From the NCBI GenBank assembly GCA_017165825.1, contig CM029382.1, positions 23,601,586-23,665,585 on the forward strand: DNA of 64,000 nt. Direction: 5' to 3'. This DNA comes from Hepsetus odoe. Taxonomy: Eukaryota; Chordata; Actinopteri; Characiformes; Hepsetidae. The notes under the pieces were generated by a model that was not told where the DNA came from, searched no databases, and saw nothing but the letters and a program-made list of their open reading frames with translations. Position 1 is the first letter of the stretch. Each line of letters begins with the position of its first letter. Below are positions 10,910 to 22,675 of the stretch, piece after piece. Position numbers and translations under genes: made by a program.

Positions 10910-11240
10910 TAAAGGGGTGCAGCCACATTTTCAGCATCAACAGTAAATAAAACACCTGATCATCTGGAATCATCTGCTCCTCTTTCTTCACTGTTTCATG
11001 TCGTAAGTTAGACGCTTTGTTCTGCTTGAAGGTTCAGACGTAGATCACTGTGTGGATTAACCAACACAAAACTATCAAACTGCTCAGGTACAGAGACTGG
11101 ACTGAACATGAGAGACAACAACACTGTCCTTCAGGAAGATCTGGAGAACTGCTCAGGTACAGAGACTGGACTGAAAATGAGAGACAACAACACTGTCCTT
11201 CAGGAAACTTGGAGAACTGTTCCTTAGCAAAGCAAGAATG
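10910..11240 (+). mobile_element. Non-autonomous DNA element, copy 1, with a 69-base tandem duplication
   Basis: Matches 34663-35204 in reverse orientation. Shared words are TTCTGCTTGAAGGTTCAGAC at about 11020, CAACACAAAACTATCAAACTG near 11060 and CACCTGATCATCTGGAATCA near 10953. Inside, a 69-base unit starting CTGCTCAGGTACAGAGACTG is present twice in tandem (11080-11148 and 11149-11217) with a few differences. No terminal repeats are clear in this copy; they are visible in the partner copy. Confidence 0.7.
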
Positions 11241-12511
11241 AATGAGATTTTTGCCATGATCTTTGCATAGCTCATACTTATACTCTCTATACCTCATACT
11301 CTGGGTAATTTTTGGGATGTGGACCACCAGTATCCTCTACCCTGCTACTGATGTGGAAGCCGCCAGCCAAATAATGTCGGATCCAGACCTTGGACATTGA
11401 TGAAGAGGATAAAGAAAAGTTGATCAATTGTTCTTCTACATACACCTTGTGGTCTAATTGAGGACCAATAAAGCTTATAAACCAGCAAGTAAAAGTCCAT
11501 ACCATCTTATTGACTAAAGTCTCTGATCCCTTGATGTGTTTGCACTATTGGCCTCAAGGAAAGTAATGATTATTTTTTCAGTTGCTGGTGCTTTATGACC
11601 TAAACCCACATTTTGAGCTGTTCCATTAGGCATATGTGCCTTAAAGTCACTGCAGGCATTTCAGCTATTTTGGGGCAGTTCATAATGTTTTTTTGTGTAT
11701 TCATTGAAGCATTTGCTGCAAAAAGCTACCACTGGAGCATCAGATTGGAGGTCAAAAGTGCTGTTTTATGACTTTCACTGCCATCTTGGCCTAACGCAGT
11801 AGAACTGTTTCTTCATCAGTGCTTTGAAGAAGAGCTTGGGGCACAGCTGCAGCCTGTGCTTTAGATGATTTTATTTAGATCTAAACTCTGATCATCCAAG
11901 AAAAATGTTAAATGATTCCTGACAGCTTTGCATTTACAGAGCTGAAACTAAATGGTGCCAATTTCCATCTTTATGCTCTCCCTGCTGGAAGCAGAAGATA
12001 TAAGATCAGCAAACAATACATTTCTTTTTTCAAACATTGTATTCATGCTTTTTTTCTGATGGTACTTTTGAACTTTTATTTAAACTCTATAAAGCACATC
12101 AGAAGATTGTATTACGTCCAGTTGCTTGCATTTAACTTCATGGAACCACAATCAACATGTAGATTTTTTAGGCAGATCAAGAACATATTTAGGCTGTGTT
12201 GATCAAAAAATAGAAGTGGTATTTGGCTTCTCACATCCGCTGTGCCTAATCCCTGACTAGCCTCTGTAGCGTTTGGGCTCAGTGTTCAATAAGGTGGAAA
12301 GCAACAATAGTCAGCTAACAGCTCAGCTTGGAATTTCAGATTTGCAGCCAAAAAAAAGTTGGCCAACTGGGAATTCCAACTGGGAAGCTAGAATGGTATC
12401 CTCTCAATTCAGTGTGGGCATCAAAACAGGATGGCTGATTTTTACGGGCATAACAATCATAATAAGCCACATTGAAAAGTTGTGAGTGGGGGAGTAAGAA
12501 GGCCTTCTATC
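11241..12511. other. Intergenic, nothing recognised
   Basis: Unique-looking sequence with no coding or repeat signature I can name. A 96-codon frame at 11912-12202 is AT-rich and without domain features. Confidence 0.35.
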
Positions 12512-12712
12512 AATCCATCCATCCATCCATCCATCCATCCATCCATGGAAGAAGATTCCATTCGTTTGCAGGGTCAACAGTCACATCTAGGGGGCAATTT
12601 AGCCTCTTACATCTTCCTGACATGAGACTCTGACGTGGGAAACTATATGAAAAGGATTGGGATTTGAACCCAGGACCTTCTCACTGACAAATAAAACAAT
12701 TAGTCTCACGTG
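12512..12712 (-). repeat. Repeat D copy led by an (ATCC)n run
   Basis: Begins with an uninterrupted ATCC run (12514-12545). GCAGGGTCAACAGTCACATC, GGGGCAATTTAGCC and TTTGAACCCAGGACCTTCTC follow. This is the reversed order of repeat D at 31620-31956. The ATCC run corresponds to the 3' simple tail of the element. Confidence 0.65.
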
Positions 12713-14280
12713 CAGTAGATATTCTCTGACTCTCTCTCTTTATCAGCGATGCTAGTGTGCAATGTTTTAAGATGGCAAAGCACCAAAAACCTGCCACAAA
12801 GGGTCGCTTGCTGCTTCAGTTTCTGCAGAGTGAGAAGTTCTGGGAGCAGTGTTTCTTTAAAGAAGCCCTGATTTTTTTACTTGATAATTTATGCTGATTT
12901 CTTTTTTTTTGCAAGCGTCTATCTTCAGCACGCCTCAGAACTAGCCCTCGGCCTTCCGTCTCACTGTGGCTGAACAGCGCAGCCTCGGTCAGGCGTGAGA
13001 GTGAGGCCTCGGCTAAGAATTGATTTGTACGCTAATTAAAGAAGCTGTGAAGAGGAACAGAGTTTGCACTCTCTCTCTCTCTATCTCGCTCTCTGGCTCA
13101 CATCTCCTCTTTCGTTCTGATCGTGGCTGGCTGTGCATAATTAGGTTCTGGCTGGAAGAAAACAACAGCGGGCTAATTTTTGTCTTCGCCTTGATTAGCG
13201 GAAGCCATCTTCGCACTGGGCCTCGAGTTCCAGGCTGACTCTTAAGGCGAGCGTCCGTCGCGACCGTCGTGATTCATAGTTTTAAATTACAAGCCCTAAT
13301 CGAGTGTGACTAATGGGCAATGTGGCTCCTGCGTTATTTTCGAAATGGCTTGCTTACGTTGGAAGGAGGCTCTAAATGAGAACGGGCTTGGCCAAAGGTC
13401 TGCATCATTGAGTGCCATTTTCTTCCATTGAAAGAAAAGGAAAAGTAGTCTTTATCGAATCTCTCTTGATGATCTCGCCAGTGAGTCAGCACCTCTGGGC
13501 CTTTGAGAGGCTTGCCCAGCCACTGCGGATCTATCTGCTAGAAACATTTTTTAAAAGACTGACAGGCACTGGGTCTGTCAATAATTGTGCAAAAACTCTG
13601 GGACTTCATAATGGCGAGGCCATGAACTGTTCAAAGCCTTTTTTATATCTAATTGGTATGTATTCTTGCACGGCAGTCCACTTTGGAGGGAAAAAAAAAG
13701 AAAAAAAGGATGCTGAAGTGAAGCTGTACATGAAGAGCGAGACAAATACCAGGAGAGCCTGACTTATTCCCACTTAACGACTTTGATCTTCACCTTGAAA
13801 AAGCCTATCAACATTTATTTATTCATTAATGGTGGCCTAATTTTTAGGGACCTATCTGGCCATATTATCAGAAACACCTACCGACTGAAGGAAAATGTTT
13901 CAGAATGTAACCCACCAAAAAATGTGAAACGCAAGATGTAACAACATAGTATTTTTAAAATAAAGTCGCTAATGGAGGGTAGCTTGGGGTCATCCATCCT
14001 TTTTTAATGAGTGCACTATTAAGCACTGACAACACCTTTAACATACATAACTTTCATTTCTTGAGAATCGATGCTGCATTTTTTGAAAGATCGCTTGTGG
14101 TTGCTAGGTGACGGTAGTGTTGGAAAGGTTCTAACAGGTAGAGGTGGATTGCTTTGTCACCCTTTTAAAAAATTCTTCTGCGTGATGCTGAAGAGATGCT
14201 TTAGCCTTAGCGTGTTGCTAACATTGATTATCAAAAGCATTGGAACAAAAACGTTTCTGGCCAATTATTTGTCCATTTTT
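12713..14280. other. Non-repetitive upstream DNA; candidate regulatory segment about 12900-13400
   Basis: No gene. From 12900 to 13400 the sequence is complex and balanced in composition. It carries homeodomain-type cores (GCTAATTAAA at 13031-13040, CATAATTAGG at 13136-13145) and GGCTAATTTTTG near 13170. This style fits vertebrate conserved non-coding elements. It is inference only: no alignment is available, and such short cores occur by chance. Confidence 0.25.
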
Positions 14281-14505
14281 GGGGCAGCAGTGGCCTAGTG
14301 GTTAGGGACTAGGCCCAAGGATTGGAAGGCCTTGGACAAGTAGGTAGTTTGAGGTACCCTTGATCAAGGGACCGTCCCCATCTCTGCTCCCTGGGTGCTG
14401 GATATGGCTGCCCACAGCTGCACAGTGTGTGGGTTAATTGCAGAGGATGCATTTCCTCGTGGTTTACTGTGTGCGGTGCACAATGACAAATAGTCACTTT
14501 CACTT
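14281..14505 (+). mobile_element. SINE-A copy
   Basis: Starts GGGGCAGCAGTGGCCTAGTG with an intact A box (TGGCCTAGTGG). The B-box region is altered, so pol III activity is unlikely. The body is intact through CTGCTCCCTGGGTGCTGG and it ends AGTCACTTTCACTT. Confidence 0.85.
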
Positions 14506-14674
14506 GTTTCTGCAATGTACCAAAGATGTTTCAATTTATGAAGAAAACACAACTACATAGTGAGATTTTCAGCTTTTATTTCTTGGTGTTTGATGGAAAA
14601 ATGAGAATGTGTCAGTGAAAGGGACTATAGATAAAGTATCCTTTAAATTTATCCCCTTTACCAAGTACAGAAGT

Positions 14675-14752
14675 GGGCAGCTATGTACACTGACTAAGCA
14701 GCAGTGTTGGGCATGGTACCTTGCTCAATGGTACCTCACAACTAGGCCACCA
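14675..14752 (-). mobile_element. SINE-A fragment
   Basis: Only the central part survives (GGGCATGGTACCTTGCTCAA, then GGTACCTCACAACTAGGCCA, complement of the head). It lies inverted to, and 170 bases from, the copy at 14281. Confidence 0.6.
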
Positions 14753-16119
14753 GTGATATGATAAATTAAATTTTTTAAGGTTTTGGTCCCTTAAATGGAA
14801 AGCATTATCAGTTTCGAACTCATAAAATATAATGACCTTTCTCAAGTTCTGGGGTTTTGAACATGCCACTGGCTTGAAAATTTCCATAAAACATATCAGT
14901 TGACCAGGGGCACCCCATCTTTTGCACCTGACCATATCTTTGGCCTTGATTTGCCCACACAGCCCACCGGAGCCTCTTAAATGGCATGCAGTTAGAAAAG
15001 TTGCAAATGTGAAGTCACCCAGAGATGGTAACGATGCCTTGAGCCAGAGACGGGCAGCCGTTGAACTGTCACCTGGGCAGTCACTCAGAATCCAGGCAGC
15101 TGTTGGACATCTGAGTGATGCAATCTTCTGGTAATAACCACTCGGAACAAGATGCCTTTCTCGGAGGCCCTGTGACATCTCAACATGAGCTATAAAACGT
15201 CCCCTCCGTTAATTTGACACGGTGACTTCTGCGGCAAACAAATAGCTCTGCAATCAGTATGCGCCACGGCATGCGCTTCCACAGCTTTTAAAAGCCTGGT
15301 TAAAGCGCTTGTAAATATTCAATACCTACCTTATCTCCATCAAGACTGAAACCTCGATTTCTTTGGCAGCCTAACAGGGCCTTAATGGAATTCAAAGGCC
15401 TACATTTTTCAATGGTGTTACCTTGGAAACAACGCTTCTTGTTTTTTTCCCTCATTTCTTTTTTGTTACCAGAGCTGGGGATCACTAGCTTTAAGAGTCT
15501 TTGGGACAAAGCATTGACCCCAAATAGTAATGCTTTGAACGAACCTTGACCCAATGCAAATGTCAGCAATCTGCAAGGCAGAAGTGTGGCACTTGCATTT
15601 GGAAATGATGTGCAAATCGGAGTCAAGACGAATTTGTGCATTTCCTTTTTTCAGGTTAGCTGGTGCTCGTAGGTATTCCATGCCTCTGGAGGAAGTTATT
15701 GGACCTGCATGAACCAGATAGGCCATTAGTCATTGAAAAAGCATGGCATTAGCATGGAGCGAGCCCATATGTCCATATTGTACAGCGTTTGTGAGATTGG
15801 TCTTGCTTTTAGGCATTAATTGGGCTAATCTGAGCTGAGAAAGGAACATGTTAATTAGAGTATCCCAGCAGGCCAGGAAATTAGATATTTTCTCATTGTT
15901 TCTATGGCACCAGGAGTTGGTCTTTCTGTGGAGCATTTGCTCCCTTTGTCTGCATGGATGTCCCACAATCAGGGCACCTCCCATAGTCCACAACCAGGTG
16001 AACTGGAGATATTAAATTACCCCCTAGATGTGACTGTGTCTTTCAGTTGCCTGGCGACCTGCCCAGTTTGTCCTCCTTCCACCCTATGAGGGCAAAAGTC
16101 ACCTACACCTATGTGACCC
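14753..16119. other. Non-repetitive upstream DNA; candidate regulatory segment about 15660-15990
   Basis: A 165-codon minus-strand frame (14681-15178) has no recognised domain and overlaps a SINE fragment, so it is not called. Around 15660-15990 the sequence is complex, with GGCATTAATTGGGCTAATC near 15812 and TTAATTAGAG at 15851. This is compatible with a conserved enhancer but unproven. Confidence 0.25.
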
Positions 16120-16247
16120 ATCTAACCATCCATCCATTTTCTGCCGCTTGTCCCAAACGGGGTCGCGGGGGAGTGCTGGAGTCCAACCCAGCGCACACAG
16201 GGCGAGGACGGGGGACAAACCATGGACAGGTCGCCAGCCCATCGCAG
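16120..16247 (-). mobile_element. SINE-B tail, 5'-truncated, with a perfect 13-base TSD
   Basis: Contains the LINE-type tail only. The plus strand reads CCATCCATCCATTTTCTGCC, CCCAAACGGGGTCGCGGGGG, then CCAGCCCATCGCAG. The direct repeat ACCTATGTGACCC flanks it exactly at 16107-16119 and 16248-16260. The tRNA-like head is absent, so the copy was truncated when it inserted. This is the usual result of incomplete target-primed reverse transcription. Confidence 0.9.
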
Positions 16248-16260
16248 ACCTATGTGACCC

Positions 16261-18907
16261 TGATTTGGATAAGTGGCTCAGATAATACATGGGCAAATTT
16301 AACTTGACACAAATTTATAAATGCTATTCGCCACCACGCAGACGCAAACTGTACACTCCGCCACATCCTTTCCACAAATAAATGATGTTCAAATGCTGCC
16401 CCCATTTCTGAAGCGAGGGGAGGTTGCCTTGCTTGCGCAGCATTACATTCCTCCTTCCTCACATTCATGCATTTTGATCCAGCCGCGCTCAAGACAAACC
16501 GTCCGCAAAGAGCAAGAGAGAAGTATCATTGAATAATGGAGCCCGCTGTGCATAAGCAGCCAACGTCTTTATAGCCGCTCGCTCTCTCCGGGGTTAAAAT
16601 GAAAGACCAAGGACGGAATATGGGGAGGCATGAGGCTTCGGATTTATGAGCTGTGAATTTGGCTCCTCATATCATCACTCGTTCTGTTGTAGTTACCGTC
16701 AGCAGGCAGGAGTGCCCTCAAGGTGCTTATCATCAAGGGCACGTTGGGCAGCGCGAGCATCTTCAAACAAGCTAGATTGAGAGGAGGAGGTCGGAGATGC
16801 CACGGTTGAGAAAACAGCAGGGAGGCGCGTCGATTTGCATTGCGGGACCTGTGTTCGTTCTTTATAGCGCTGTTTTATGATAGACGCTGTGAGTTGTATT
16901 TATTTATTTATTTATCATGCCTACATCTTTGACTGTTTCCTTTATTTCTGAATTATTTACGTATTTAAAGTGCATCCATTGATTTATAAAGCCAAATAAA
17001 TGAATATATTTTCTCCATGTTTATATAAAGAGGTAACACATGCGTACAAAGACGTCTTCATGCTGTTGGATCAGCAGCTGTGAACGTTCTGGTCAGCCGT
17101 GATGAAACCATGGGACATGTTTGGGACTAAACACTTCTCCTAGGATGGATACACTCACCTCTGAATCTCATTTATGTCACATTGTCAAGCCCAGTGACGG
17201 GTGTCTCTTATCACTCACAATGGATATGAAATGTGTTGCCACGGCGGCACCTTCCAGGATCGCTTTGGCTACAGCTCCGCCAATCATGCTGAGGTGATTT
17301 GACAGGTCCTTGGTGCTTTGGAACCCGCTCTGCTTCTTTAGTCAACCTGCATTTAAATAATTCTCCCTAACATGCAGGTTAACCGTTATCAGATTGCGAC
17401 TCGGTGACTTATTCCACGCTTAAAGATGGCAGGCACTATATCTTCGCAGCAAGCCGTCACTTCCAGAGATGTACTTTAAATCCATCCGTGCACGTCTGGT
17501 TAGGTAAATGCACAAAATGGCACAGCAGTGCTGGGGGAGCCTTGCCGTTAATAGACAACACAAGCCACTGCACTACCATCATACCTGTCAATGTCCCAGC
17601 ATTAAGCAACTGGGCTTACTTTTAGTGCCGTCCTGGAATTAATCAGATCTCAGTCATGGCGCATATGGACATCCCGATAAACGTAGTAGAGGCCGAGAGG
17701 CCCCTTAGAGCCAAAAAAAGCCCTTGAATGGCAGATATGGAAGGCCAGGTCCCACTGAGGATCCAGGTTATTACAGCCAAGAATTTCATGCCTACCATTC
17801 CCTCCACTCCATGCTGCTGATGTATGCTCTCCGAGAGAAATCAATACAGCTGAAGGGGGATCACGCCAAAAGAACACGGCACCCGACACAAGTCCTATCA
17901 GACCGTATCATGACATGCAGCTTGGGCCGTTTTGAGCTTTTTATGTACCTTCAGGTTCATTGCCAGCAATCTGTCGTGCAATTACGCCGTGACCGTCTAA
18001 TTTCCCCGTGCAGTCTGTTGACTCAGATTGGCCAGGAACTTAAAACAATAGCCTCAGTTAAAAGACTTATGTCATATTAGCGATCTATAGGCAGAAGACA
18101 TGATTAGGACATTGGTTGAATTTCTGGTCAGCACTTCCTTTATTGCCATTGAAGAGGCTCGGGCAGGAATGAACACTTGATTTCTTCTCTGGAGCCGTTT
18201 CGTGCTAATGAACAAAGCGCTTGGGTGTACTTAGTTCCAGCCATGGTACTTTAATGGGGAGATCTAAAAATCTGAAAGTTAATTGATCATTGATGAGGTA
18301 CAAGTCTCAGGACAGTGTCCTAAGACTGCAATTTATCTTATTATTACTCTATACATGACTTTACAACAAAGGGTAAAGAGATGCAAATTTCTCAACATTT
18401 GAAGCACATGAGCTTCTTTATTAATGTTCAAGGGGAAGGATCCGTCCAAAACTACTAAATAATTCAAATGTGCGTCTTGCAGATAATAAGCCTTCGGTTC
18501 CCATGCTGTTCATGGGGTGCTTAATAGGCACAATATGAATGTGTCTGTTGCTGCTGTCATGTTCCCTTTGTGGCTTTTAGACGGTTCTCACACAGTTAAA
18601 ATGATATAAAAATCCTCTCACAATCCTGTCAGCCTGGTGAGGATTTCTGTTATGAAGGAAAGAAAAAGAAAGCTCGCGAGCAAACAAATATCTCGGTTGA
18701 ATATCTCAACAATCTGAGCAAGCGTTGAAGTTGATAATTATGTCAAAATGCTGGAAAACCCTGACAGCTTTTTTTCATCCTTTGAAATGTTGCCGTTTGG
18801 AGACCACAGTACACCGAACACATTTGCATCCTTTCATGAAAGTTGAAAGCTACAGTCTGTTCTGATGGATGTCTCTGTTTGTCTCTCTGTGTTGTGTGTG
18901 ATCCACA
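16261..18907. other. DNA 5' of the LRFN gene; promoter, 5' exon or enhancers may lie here
   Basis: No transposon is recognised over about 2.6 kb, unusually clean for this window. Complex blocks at 16560-16900 and 17400-18080 are the likeliest places for regulatory DNA or an untranslated first exon. I cannot identify a promoter or a transcription start. Confidence 0.3.
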
Positions 18908-18928
18908 GGTCCAGGAAGCTGATAAACC
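18895..18928 (+). promoter_or_regulatory. Splice acceptor and 5' UTR leader of the LRFN gene
   Basis: TGTGTGATCCACAG ends at 18908 and is preceded by a pyrimidine-rich run (TCTGTTTGTCTCTCTGTG). This is a plausible 3' splice site, leaving a 20-base leader before the ATG. It implies at least one upstream untranslated exon, which I could not locate. The start context AAACCATGG is a good Kozak match. Confidence 0.55.
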
Positions 18929-20304
18929 ATGGAGCGGTGGTACGTTTTGTGTGTGATGCTGATGGGGGTCTTGGTTCGGGGGCAACACTGTCCAGGGCGC
19001 TGCATCTGCCAGACAATTTCCCCAACCTTGACCCTGCTGTGTGCCAAGACCGGCCTCCTCTTTGTGCCCCCAACGATCGACCGCAAGACCGTGGAGCTGA
19101 GGCTGACGGACAACTTCATCACCGCCGTCCGCCGAAAGGACTTCTACAACATGACGAGCTTGGTGCACCTGACGTTGTCCCGGAATACCATCAGCCAGAT
19201 CGCCCCCCATGCCTTTGTAGGACTGAGGGCATTGAGGGCACTGCACATGGACGGTAACCGGCTGACTGAAATAAGAAACGAGCAGTTGAAGGGTCTGGTC
19301 AACTTGCGCCATCTCATTCTGGGCAACAACCAGATCCACCACATTGACCCTTCCTCTTTTGATGAGTTTGTGTCCACTATTGAGGATTTGGATTTGTCTT
19401 ATAACAACCTGAGGACGTTGCCTTGGGAGGCTATTGCTAGGATGACCAACATAAACACGCTTACTCTGGATCACAATCTCATTGACCACATAGGAGCTGG
19501 TACTTTCACCCTACTGACCAAACTGGTTCGCTTGGACATGACCTCAAACCGCTTGCAGAAACTGCCCCCGGATAGCCTCTTTCAGCATGCCCAGGTGCTG
19601 TCTGACCCCAAAGGCTCCTCCAGCTCTTCCCGGCTGACCGTGAGTTTTGGTGGGAACCCGCTTCACTGTAACTGTGAGTTGCTGTGGCTACGCAGGCTTA
19701 CTCGAGAGGATGACCTGGAGACCTGCGCCTCACCTGAGCACCTGATGGACAAGTACTTCTGGTCTATTCAGGAGGAAGAGTTTATCTGTGAACCCCCACT
19801 CATCATCAAGCACCATTCCACCAAGCCTTATGTGATGGAGGGACAAGGAGTCACACTCAAGTGTAAGGCCATGGGGGACCCCGATCCCGCTATTCACTGG
19901 CGTTTTCCCGATGGCAAGCTGGTGCACAACAACTCCCGTACAATCTTGTATGAAAACGGCACTCTGGACATCCTTATCACCACCCTGAAAGACAGCGGCG
20001 CGTTCAACTGCGTTGCTTCCAATGCTGCCGGCATAGCCACGGCTGCCGTGGAGATAAACATGATCCCACTGCCACTGTTTGTTAACAACACTGGACACAT
20101 GAGGGAGGCAGACCCTGGCCTCTCTGACATAACCACCTCCACAAAATCTGGGAACAATGACACCAAACAGGACAAGAGGGTGGTGGTGGACGAGCTGACC
20201 GCCAACTCAGCCATGATCCACTGGCCGTCTGAGCGACACATCCCTGGCATCAGGATGTACCAGATTCAGTACAACAGCACCATGGATGACACGTTGGTTT
20301 ACAG
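18929..20304 (+). CDS. lrfn1: LRFN1-like synaptic adhesion protein, coding exon 1 (residues 1-459)
   Basis: Single-pass neuronal surface protein of the LRFN/SALM family. Members sit at synapses and bind PSD-95-type scaffolds. Visible features: signal peptide 1-18 (MERWYVLCVMLMGVLVRG); LRRNT cysteine cluster CPGRCICQ at 21-28; about seven leucine-rich repeats (53-218); LRRCT at 243-289 (NPLHCNCELLWLRRL); Ig C2 domain about 290-380 with Cys312 and Cys361; start of FN3 about 417 onward. N-glycosylation sequons include N74, N334, N343, N386, N410 and N449. The exon ends TAC AG|GTAAAG, and the split Arg codon is completed by exon 2. Words such as AKTGLLFVPP and LTDNFI match LRFN1 rather than LRFN2-5 as I remember them. 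Teleosts also carry an lrfn1-like paralogue, so the exact orthologue is unsettled. No frameshift or stop is present. Confidence 0.93.
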
Positions 20305-22040
20305 GTAAAGAATGTACATATAATAATATTAAACAGAACCACTGCAGTGTTCAATTCGGCGTTCTCTCAAGAGACAACAAACAGTGAATGCTACTTCACT
20401 TGCTACTAATTCTGTTCACCCCCTCTTTTCACAGTGTTGAGCAAAATTTACGTAAGGTCTGACCTGGGTTTGATTCGTGGTATGGGTAGGGATTTTGAGT
20501 AAGCTACCAGGGGACGGTTTGACCACACACCAGCTTTGCATTGTTGCATTCTAATTCGTTTCATCTTTTGTAGGATGAAAATGAAGAAAATCAGCAAAAC
20601 ATGAAAGAGCATTGGGCAGTGGGGAGCGACTCATCTTTCATAGCTTTTTATTTTTCATTTGAAGGTTATTAACGTCATGCCGATGAAGTGATGACATTAT
20701 CACGCGGCTGAATCATAGGTTCGCACTGCCAAAGGTATGAAATTTGTTATGCATGAGAGCCTACAGAAGAGGAGGATAGTACATTGCTCTCATATCAACA
20801 AGGGAAAGGCCTCCGATTTACAGGGGACATAAAAGACATTCATGATTCAGCTAAATGCACTGTATTTCACCAACTGTCCTCCAAGGGACTCAGAAAGCAG
20901 CACTTCTGCCACTATACCCACTGCATTATGCAGCTTAGCATCCGCATTCCCCATCCAATCGCAGAGGAGTAAAACACTCCTGACATTTATTACCTCTTGG
21001 AGAGGTTCTTTCAGAGAGAATCATTTCCAATGGCGTGCATTTGCAAGAGCCGCTGCAGCTGCTAATCACAAATCCTGTGGTGTATGAGCTGCCTGGACAA
21101 ACATTAGATCGGATTTAGATCAGACGTTAGCTCATTACTGAAGATTAGCCGGGGATGGAATTTGCGGACAATCGGGCCCATTCTTATGCAAAGTCCAGCC
21201 GGATGCATAAAGTCTGATGTTGCTTTTCAAGGACAAACATCAGTGGCTCTAGGAGGCAAAGACATGAAAGCAGTAAGCTGAAACGCCTCCGGTGTATTGG
21301 AACAATTTTCCGCTAAATGGCTTTGCTGGGTGAAAGCATTGTTCGGCATCAGTAAAAACTGAGTGTACAGCAATTGCATCCACATGCTGCTTATAAGCCA
21401 ACACAAACTGGCTGCCTCAAAAGGCCCCGGTCATAAAAATGCTGACAAACAACACTTTTGAAGGATGGAATTTACAATGTAGGTGAAGGAAGCGGTGCTC
21501 AGGATAGAATTTATTACAGGATCACAGGCTTGTGTCGGTGAAAGACCAGCTAAATTATTGATAATCCCTGGAAACAGGCAGCACCTTTCCAGGTTAGTTT
21601 TGGAAACGGATGCTTTTGTAAAGTAACAAGTCTGATAAACTGACATCTTGAAATCGTTATTGTGATGGATGGAGTGCGCAGCAAACCCAATCACATGATA
21701 CATCTTACATCCTTGATGGCTCACCTGCAGGGTATTAGTAATTATGCCCCAAAATGGATTCACTGGTTGCGAGAGCAGCATATGGGTGGGAAACAGTATT
21801 AGCACAGACAGATGCACTCTAATTATACTCCGATACATGTGCACAGCGAAAAAATAAAAACAAAACCAAGACTCTAATTGCTTGGCTGAATGCATCATCT
21901 GAACTGGAGACATTATCAGAGGGGAGGACATTTCACTTGTTTGCATGGGCAAAGCTAATGGCTGCTGTCAGGCCTCCAAGTTTCTGCTTAAATGTTCTTA
22001 TAATACGGGATGAGCAAGAGCACTGTGTTCCTTAGATCAT

Positions 22041-22249
22041 CAGCCATGGAAGATTGTGGGTTCGATTCCCTCACCAGCAGGTTGCCCTGAGGTACTCTTG
22101 AGCAAGGTACCGTCCCCGTCACTGCTCCCCGGGTGCTTTCATAGCTGCCCACTGCTGCACGGTGTGTGCGTGGAATAAATGCAGAAGTCCAGTTTCGTTA
22201 CTGGTTCACCGTGTGACCTCGCAATGACAAGAATAGTCACTTTCACTTT
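22041..22249 (+). mobile_element. SINE-A copy lacking the first part of the head
   Basis: The B box GGTTCGATTCCC is intact at about 22070-22081, but the A-box segment is missing or unrecognisable. The remainder runs to AATAGTCACTTTCACTTT. It lies inside the LRFN intron in the sense orientation. Confidence 0.8.
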
Positions 22250-22594
22250 AAAGCCCAGCTTCTAGTAACTGCCATGTTTACCTTAGTTACTATCACACGT
22301 TGCTCAACCGCTGCGCAACATGTTGCTCAGTTTCACTTTGCATTTCACGAACCTACCACCATATTTGCCTCAGTTACTATATTTACCTCGGGTTAGGTTG
22401 AGGCTTACTCATTTTAATCTGTTTTCTGATTTACTGCCTTTTTTTTTTACCTCCGTTACTGACTCTGTAACTCTGTTACTCATTCACTGTCCTATCTGCT
22501 TCAGGTACTAGGGTTGGAATTGCATTTATACCTATTTGACTCCGTTGAGTTGTTTACTGACTCGGTTAGTAGCATATTTCACTTGTACCAGCGA

Positions 22595-22675
22595 AAGTAA
22601 AGGGAAGGTTTACCAGACAGTAGTGAGACCAGCTATGTTATACGGGTTGGAGATGGTGGCACTGACGAAGAGAAA
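22595..22675 (+). mobile_element. RTE-like LINE fragment b
   Basis: About 80 bases encoding KGKVYQTVVRPAMLYGLEMV. This is the same C-terminal block seen at 1441-1500 and 25555-25620. It is an isolated fragment within the intron. Confidence 0.75.

Noticed and set aside
12514..12545. CRISPR-like or other array of short repeats
   Set aside because: It is an uninterrupted four-base microsatellite with no spacers. No CRISPR array or cas gene exists in this eukaryotic window.
14681..15178. 165-codon minus-strand open frame as a possible gene
   Set aside because: No recognised domain, no splice or promoter context, and its first-read end overlaps a SINE fragment.
18743..19489. 248-codon minus-strand open frame across LRFN exon 1
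   Set aside because: It is antisense to a clearly coding exon, has no domain and owes its openness to the codon composition of the real gene.
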